Below are positions 60,312 through 64,000 of a stretch of DNA of 64,000 nucleotides, in pieces. Origin of the DNA: Streptomyces sp. NBC_01717 (GTDB taxonomy: Bacteria; Actinomycetota; Actinomycetes; Streptomycetales; Streptomycetaceae); NCBI RefSeq assembly GCF_036248255.1, contig NZ_CP109178.1, forward strand, positions 2,232,001 to 2,296,000, in the 5' to 3' direction. The notes below the pieces were generated by a model. The model was not told where the DNA came from. It worked only from the letters and a program-made list of their open reading frames with translations, and did no database searches. How positions within the stretch are numbered: position 1 is the first letter of the stretch; the number at the start of each line of letters is the position of its first letter. Made by a program: the position numbers and the translations under genes.

Positions 60312-62464
60312 CCGTGGACCTCCGAGGGTGTCAAGGAGCGGTCCAGCTTGAGGTATTCGGTACGCGCCGCCTCCAGCATGTGACGCATCTGGAGCCGGTC
60401 GCCCTCCTCCGCCGCGAGGAAGGCTCCCGACAGCGCGATATTGCGAATCGAGCCCCCCGCCACGGTCAGCCGGGCCAGCTGCTCGGGATCGATGTCCTTC
60501 ATCGGGGCCCGCGCGGGCAGCACCCGCCGCCAGATCTCGGCGCGCTCGCTCTCGCCGGGGAAGGGGAAGTCGACGACGAAACGGATACGCCGCATGAACG
60601 CCGTGTCCAGCGCCTGCTTCATGTTCGTCGTGAGGATCGCGAGCCCCCGGTACGCCTCCATCCGCATCAGCAGATAGCTGACCTCGAGGTTGGCGTACCG
60701 GTCATGGCTGTCCTTGACCTCGCTGCGCTTGCCGAACAGGGCGTCGGCCTCGTCGAACAGCAGCAGCGCGCCGCCTCGTTCAGCCGCGTCGAAGACCTTG
60801 CGCAGATTCTTCTCGGTCTCGCCGATGTACTTGCTGACCACCTGCGAGAGATCGATGATGAACAGATCCAGGCCAAGCTCCTTGGCCATCACCTCGGCGG
60901 CCAGGGTCTTTCCGGTGCCGGAGCCGCCGGCGAAGAGTGCGGTGACGCCGAGTCCGCGGCGCAGCGTCTCGGCGAAGCCCCACTCCTGGTACACGGTCGA
61001 GCGCTGACGCACATGCGCGACGATCTCGCGCAGAATCCGCAGCTGCCGCTCGGCCAGCACCAGATCGCCCCACGCCGCCTGCGGCTCGATCCGCCGTCCC
61101 AGCTCGTCCATGCCCATCCGGGCCTCGGTGAGCCCGGCACGCCAGGCCAGACCGGTCGCGTCCACCTCGTCCTCGCCGGGCAGATCCCGTACGACCGTCG
61201 CTCCGGCGGACTGGATCAGATGCGGCGGCAGCGAGAACTGCGCGACGAGATCCCGCAGATCGTCCTCGCTCACCTCCGGTACGTCCGCGAACGCGTCGGC
61301 CCACACGCCCAGTTGCTCCTCCGTGTCCAGCGGCGGCACGGTCACGCGCTCGCCGCGTGGACGGGCGGTCTGCCGGGGATCGGGGCTGGAGACGACGAGC
61401 GGAACGGCCGCGCTCTCGATGAACGCGTCCGTGGCCGCCGCCTGGTCGCGGTCGAGCTCGCCGACCTCGACGAGCAGCGCGGCGGGCAGCATGACGGCCT
61501 CGCGCTGCCACAGCCGTGCCAGCCGGTCGCGCTCGGCCGGATCGGTGGGCATGTCGTCGGCGGCCATGGCGTACAGACCGAGCCCCGAACGGCGCGCCGC
61601 CGCCGCGGCGATGTCGGTACGGGTCCGCAGATCGCCGCCGACGAGCTCGATCCGGAACGGAGCATGCGGCCCGGCACCCGCCCAGCCCGCGGCGACCTGG
61701 CTCGCCGCCAGGTCGTACGAGGCGGGCAGCGACTCCGGTACGGGCGCACGGCGCAGCAGTCCGTGCAGTCGGGAGTCCAGATAGGGCGAGCCGACGAGGA
61801 AGTGCAGGATGCGCTCGTCGAGGCGCAGCCGTGAGGTGGTCAGCCGGGTCTCGTCGTCGAGCTCGACGAGCCGCCAGCGGCGCAGCGGGGCGACGGGGGT
61901 GAGGGCGCTCCAGTGCGCACCGTCGAGGGCGGCGAGGGCGAGCGAGAACGTGGGGTGGGCGCGCTCGGGGTCCCCGCCGGCGGCGGCACACCGCCCACCG
62001 GTGGTGGGGTCGAGCTCCGCGGCGGCGGCGAGCAGGACGACGTCGCGCTCGAAGGGGCTGAGCCCGAAGCAGGCGACGAGCGAGTCGAGCGTGGCGGGCG
62101 CGCGCACACCGGGGGCGGCCGGTTCGCCTCCGGCTGGGGCGGTGGGGGTGCTGCCTTCGGCAGTGAGTTCGCTCTGTCGCGGGGGCGCTGCGGCGCCCGC
62201 GTCGCCGTCTCGCCGGACGGGCTCGGCCGCGGCCTTCGCGGCGGGGCGCTCCGCACCGGCGCCCGGAACGGCACCGTCCGCGGGTGCGGCCCCCGCGTGC
62301 GGCTGGTCCGCGGTGCCCTGTCCGGAGCCGGGCCCGCCGGGGCGGCCCTGTGCCCGGGCCGCGTGGGCGTCCACGCGGGCGAGCACGGATCGTACGGCCG
62401 CGAACAGCGCCCGTCCGTCCGCACCCGCGTTCGCCGACGTACCAGTTGACTCATACGTCCCCAT
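60302..62464 (-). CDS. AAA+ ATPase of the contractile injection system (Pvc15-like)
   Basis: A 720-residue AAA+ protein. Residues ~35-125 are a Pro/Ala-rich disordered linker. A helical region follows (LDSLVACFGLSPFERDVVLL; HFLVGSPYLDSRLHGLLRRA). The AAA+ core is near residues 485-660, with Walker A FAGGSGTGKTLAAEVMAKEL (~515), Walker B ALLLFDEADALFGKRSEVKD (~568) and sensor ILTTNMKQALDTAFMRRIRF. Pvc15-type ATPases are thought to load effectors or help assembly. The start is the ATG at 62464 (MGTYESTG); a further upstream start at 62491 is possible. It follows DUF4255 by 33 bases. Confidence 0.9.
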   Translation of the reverse strand: MGTYESTGTSANAGADGRALFAAVRSVLARVDAHAARAQGRPGGPGSGQGTADQPHAGAAPADGAVPGAGAERPAAKAAAEPVRRDGDAGAAAPPRQSELTAEGSTPTAPAGGEPAAPGVRAPATLDSLVACFGLSPFERDVVLLAAAAELDPTTGGRCAAAGGDPERAHPTFSLALAALDGAHWSALTPVAPLRRWRLVELDDETRLTTSRLRLDERILHFLVGSPYLDSRLHGLLRRAPVPESLPASYDLAASQVAAGWAGAGPHAPFRIELVGGDLRTRTDIAAAAARRSGLGLYAMAADDMPTDPAERDRLARLWQREAVMLPAALLVEVGELDRDQAAATDAFIESAAVPLVVSSPDPRQTARPRGERVTVPPLDTEEQLGVWADAFADVPEVSEDDLRDLVAQFSLPPHLIQSAGATVVRDLPGEDEVDATGLAWRAGLTEARMGMDELGRRIEPQAAWGDLVLAERQLRILREIVAHVRQRSTVYQEWGFAETLRRGLGVTALFAGGSGTGKTLAAEVMAKELGLDLFIIDLSQVVSKYIGETEKNLRKVFDAAERGGALLLFDEADALFGKRSEVKDSHDRYANLEVSYLLMRMEAYRGLAILTTNMKQALDTAFMRRIRFVVDFPFPGESERAEIWRRVLPARAPMKDIDPEQLARLTVAGGSIRNIALSGAFLAAEEGDRLQMRHMLEAARTEYLKLDRSLTPSEVHGWV

Positions 62465-62497
62465 ACCCTCACCCGCCCCCGTGTCGCGCACCGTGTC

Positions 62498-63340
62498 TCA
62501 GCTCTCCTTGTCGTCCGCGCCCGCTTCGGTGCCTTTCCGGGCACGAGCGGGCGCGGCCCGTTTCGCCACGGGCTTCGCGGCAGCCTTCGCGGTCTTGGCC
62601 GCGGCGCGCTTTCGCGTGGGAGCGGCCGCCTTTGGCGCCACGTCAGGCGCGGCCTCCGGTTCGGGCGAGGGCTCGGGCGAGGTCTCGGGTTCCGCGGCCT
62701 CCGGCCGCCCCGGCGGCACCGGCGCGCCTGGTGCCCCGAACGGCAGCACCTTCACCGTCCGCCGCTCCACCGGCTTCGCCGGGACCGGCCTCTCGCGGCC
62801 CTCGATCAGGACCAGCGACGCCTGATACGCCACCGACAGGGTGTACGGGGTCTGGTGGAGCATCCCCCACAGCTTCGACGTCTCGTCGATGTCCATCACC
62901 GTCGGCGTGAACCGCACCTTCTGCGGCGAGTCCGCCAGATCAGTGCCCGCGAGATACGGCCGCTCCGCCGCGAGTTCGATCAACTCCTTCGGCAGCAACG
63001 GGATTTCGTGGAGTGTCCGCACCACGCAGCCGATCAGCCGATGCCCGACCAGCTCCGCCTCCTCCCCGTACGCGCTGATCAGAAAATGCAGATCCAGCGC
63101 GGTGGCGGGCCGCTTGAGCAGCGTGCCGTCCGATGCGCGCGTCGGCAGGTCGGTGTGGCGCATCGAGGGGTTCGGGGTGACCTGGTACAGGAAGACGTTG
63201 ATGGTCGGCTCGGCCGGCGGCTCGGCCGGCGGTTTACGGGTCTCGACCTTTACCGCGATGTCCATCTCGGGGCTCAGGTTGTTCTCGATCAGCAGGGCCA
63301 GTGCCTGGGTGACCGTCGCGATGGCGAGTGCGTTGCTCAT
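62498..63340 (-). CDS. DUF4255 protein, tail-terminator/cap (Pvc16-like)
   Basis: A 280-residue protein. Residues ~1-195 form DUF4255 (ALAIATVTQALALLIENNLS; INVFLYQVTPNPSMRHTDLP; ALDLHFLISAYGEEAELVGH; YTLSVAYQASLVLIEGRE), the Pvc16 cap/terminator family that closes the distal end of the sheath-tube. The remaining ~85 residues are a Pro/Ala/Lys-rich disordered tail. It sits four bases after the preceding gene and 33 before the ATPase. Its presence, with gp25, gpV and PAAR, identifies the cluster as an eCIS. Confidence 0.88.
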   Translation of the reverse strand: MSNALAIATVTQALALLIENNLSPEMDIAVKVETRKPPAEPPAEPTINVFLYQVTPNPSMRHTDLPTRASDGTLLKRPATALDLHFLISAYGEEAELVGHRLIGCVVRTLHEIPLLPKELIELAAERPYLAGTDLADSPQKVRFTPTVMDIDETSKLWGMLHQTPYTLSVAYQASLVLIEGRERPVPAKPVERRTVKVLPFGAPGAPVPPGRPEAAEPETSPEPSPEPEAAPDVAPKAAAPTRKRAAAKTAKAAAKPVAKRAAPARARKGTEAGADDKES

Positions 63341-63344
63341 GACC

Positions 63345-64000
63345 TCAGTCCCTCTTCTCGCCGCGTGACAGGTAGTCGTCCAGCGTCAGCGCGGGCGCGC
63401 GCCGTCCGGTGTGGTCGGGGTGGCCGCCGGCGGGACGGCTCGCACCGGGCGGTGGGGCCGCGCTCACCTCCAGGCGGCCGATCTGTACGTGTACGACGCG
63501 TTCGGCGGGCCGCGGCGGGCGCCGCCCCACTCCGTTCTGCGCCGCACCCCGTGCCGCGGCCGTATCGGCGCCGCGCGGCCGGGCAGGTGCGGAGGCGGCC
63601 GGGGCAGCCGTGTCCGCCGCGCGCGGCACGGCAGCGGCCCGCGTCCGCGGCGCATCGGCCACCGGTACGGCGTCACCCCGCCGTGCCGCCCGCGGAGCAT
63701 CCGAGTCGGCCGGGCGGGTCGCCGAGGGGGCGGCCGTGGCCGGTCGCAACAACGGGCCCGTGACCGGCGCGGGTGGCGCCGCCCGCCGCTCGGGTTCACC
63801 CGGAACGGCCGCCGCCTCGGTCCGTACGACGGTCTCGCGATCCGTCCGTACCTCGCGCTCGTGCCGTACCGACTCGGCCGGTCCGAAGGCAGGCCGGGGC
63901 GCCGACGGAATCAGCGCCGCCGGCTCGTCCGGCTCCGGCGGCCCGCTCCGCACCGCCTCGACCCGTTCGAACGGGCCGGGCAGCCGCGGCCGGACCCGCG
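63345..64000 (-). CDS. CIS-operon protein of unknown function (cut by the window edge)
   Basis: The minus-strand frame is open from 63345 through the window end (about 218 codons); no stop or certain start is visible. Most of it is Pro/Ala/Arg-rich and probably disordered. Conserved-looking parts are near the C terminus: AERVVHVQIGRLEVSAAPP and ALTLDDYLSRGEKR. Short proteins ending in this way lie just before the DUF4255 gene in Streptomyces contractile-system operons. The role is unknown. A GTG at 63953 is a possible internal start. Confidence 0.6.
   Translation of the reverse strand, partial: RVRPRLPGPFERVEAVRSGPPEPDEPAALIPSAPRPAFGPAESVRHEREVRTDRETVVRTEAAAVPGEPERRAAPPAPVTGPLLRPATAAPSATRPADSDAPRAARRGDAVPVADAPRTRAAAVPRAADTAAPAASAPARPRGADTAAARGAAQNGVGRRPPRPAERVVHVQIGRLEVSAAPPPGASRPAGGHPDHTGRRAPALTLDDYLSRGEKRD

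Noticed and set aside
37748..64000. Prophage
   Set aside because: Tail-like genes are present, but there is no integrase, terminase, portal, capsid or holin. Pvc-specific markers (DUF4255, AAA+ ATPase, DUF4157) indicate an injection system.
37748..64000. Type VI secretion system
   Set aside because: No TssJLM membrane complex or ClpV is seen. PAAR, gpV and gp25 are shared with eCIS, and the host is Gram-positive.

Overview
The window is high-GC actinobacterial chromosome, almost certainly Streptomyces. Evidence: strong third-position G/C, GTG starts, AGGAGG-type ribosome sites, and typical families (cytochrome P450, DUF1707-FHA, TreZ, GapR/Gap, GH1, SseB, GAP1). No tRNA, rRNA, CRISPR array, complete insertion sequence or replication origin was seen.

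Left part (1-25.6 kb): ordinary metabolic and regulatory genes, mostly single genes or divergent regulator-target pairs. It holds a P450 cut by the window edge, a DUF1707-FHA protein, two tandem GNAT paralogues, a sugar MFS transporter convergent with a GH1 beta-glucosidase, TreZ, an aldo/keto reductase, an M24 peptidase, a P-loop kinase divergent from a VOC protein, HxlR divergent from a PaaI-type thioesterase, a LysR regulator, the threonine-catabolic pair tdh-kbl, gapR-gap, an erythromycin-esterase-family protein divergent from a double-HTH MerR regulator, an XRE-cupin regulator divergent from an epoxide-hydrolase-like enzyme, and a membrane protein. Gene debris lies between them: a GH29 fucosidase tail, a GNAT fragment and, further on, a SpoIIAB-like ATPase tail.

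Middle (25.6-37.7 kb): an accessory island. Remnants of an IS5-type and an IS630-type transposase flank a secreted protein. Next is a minus-strand, translationally coupled operon, read right to left: SseB-like protein, WXG-like protein, 1,576-residue Rhs/YD-repeat polymorphic toxin, and a putative immunity protein. The toxin tip and immunity gene are visibly AT-richer. A Uma2-type nuclease, an orphan GAP1-type protein and a short-chain dehydrogenase follow.

Right part (37.7-64 kb): one long minus-strand operon for an extracellular contractile injection system (eCIS, Pvc/CIS type). In transcription order: an uncharacterised Pro/Ala-rich protein (cut by the edge), DUF4255 cap protein, AAA+ ATPase, 98-residue CIS protein, a giant 2,187-residue DUF4157 (HExxH) protein, a HEAT-like protein, CIS-tube/gp54-like protein, LysM protein, gpD, gpV spike, PAAR-like tip, gp25, two large baseplate (gpJ-like) proteins, a tail-protein-I/beta-helix protein, a DUF6519 protein and an amidase endolysin-like enzyme. 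Many genes overlap by ATGA. Sheath and inner-tube genes are not in the window and should lie beyond the right edge. The most promising undescribed element is the giant DUF4157 protein: its C-terminal ~330 residues match no family I know, and it is followed 4 bases later by a small AT-richer HEAT-like gene, an arrangement that looks like an exchangeable toxin-immunity cassette inside the injection-system operon.
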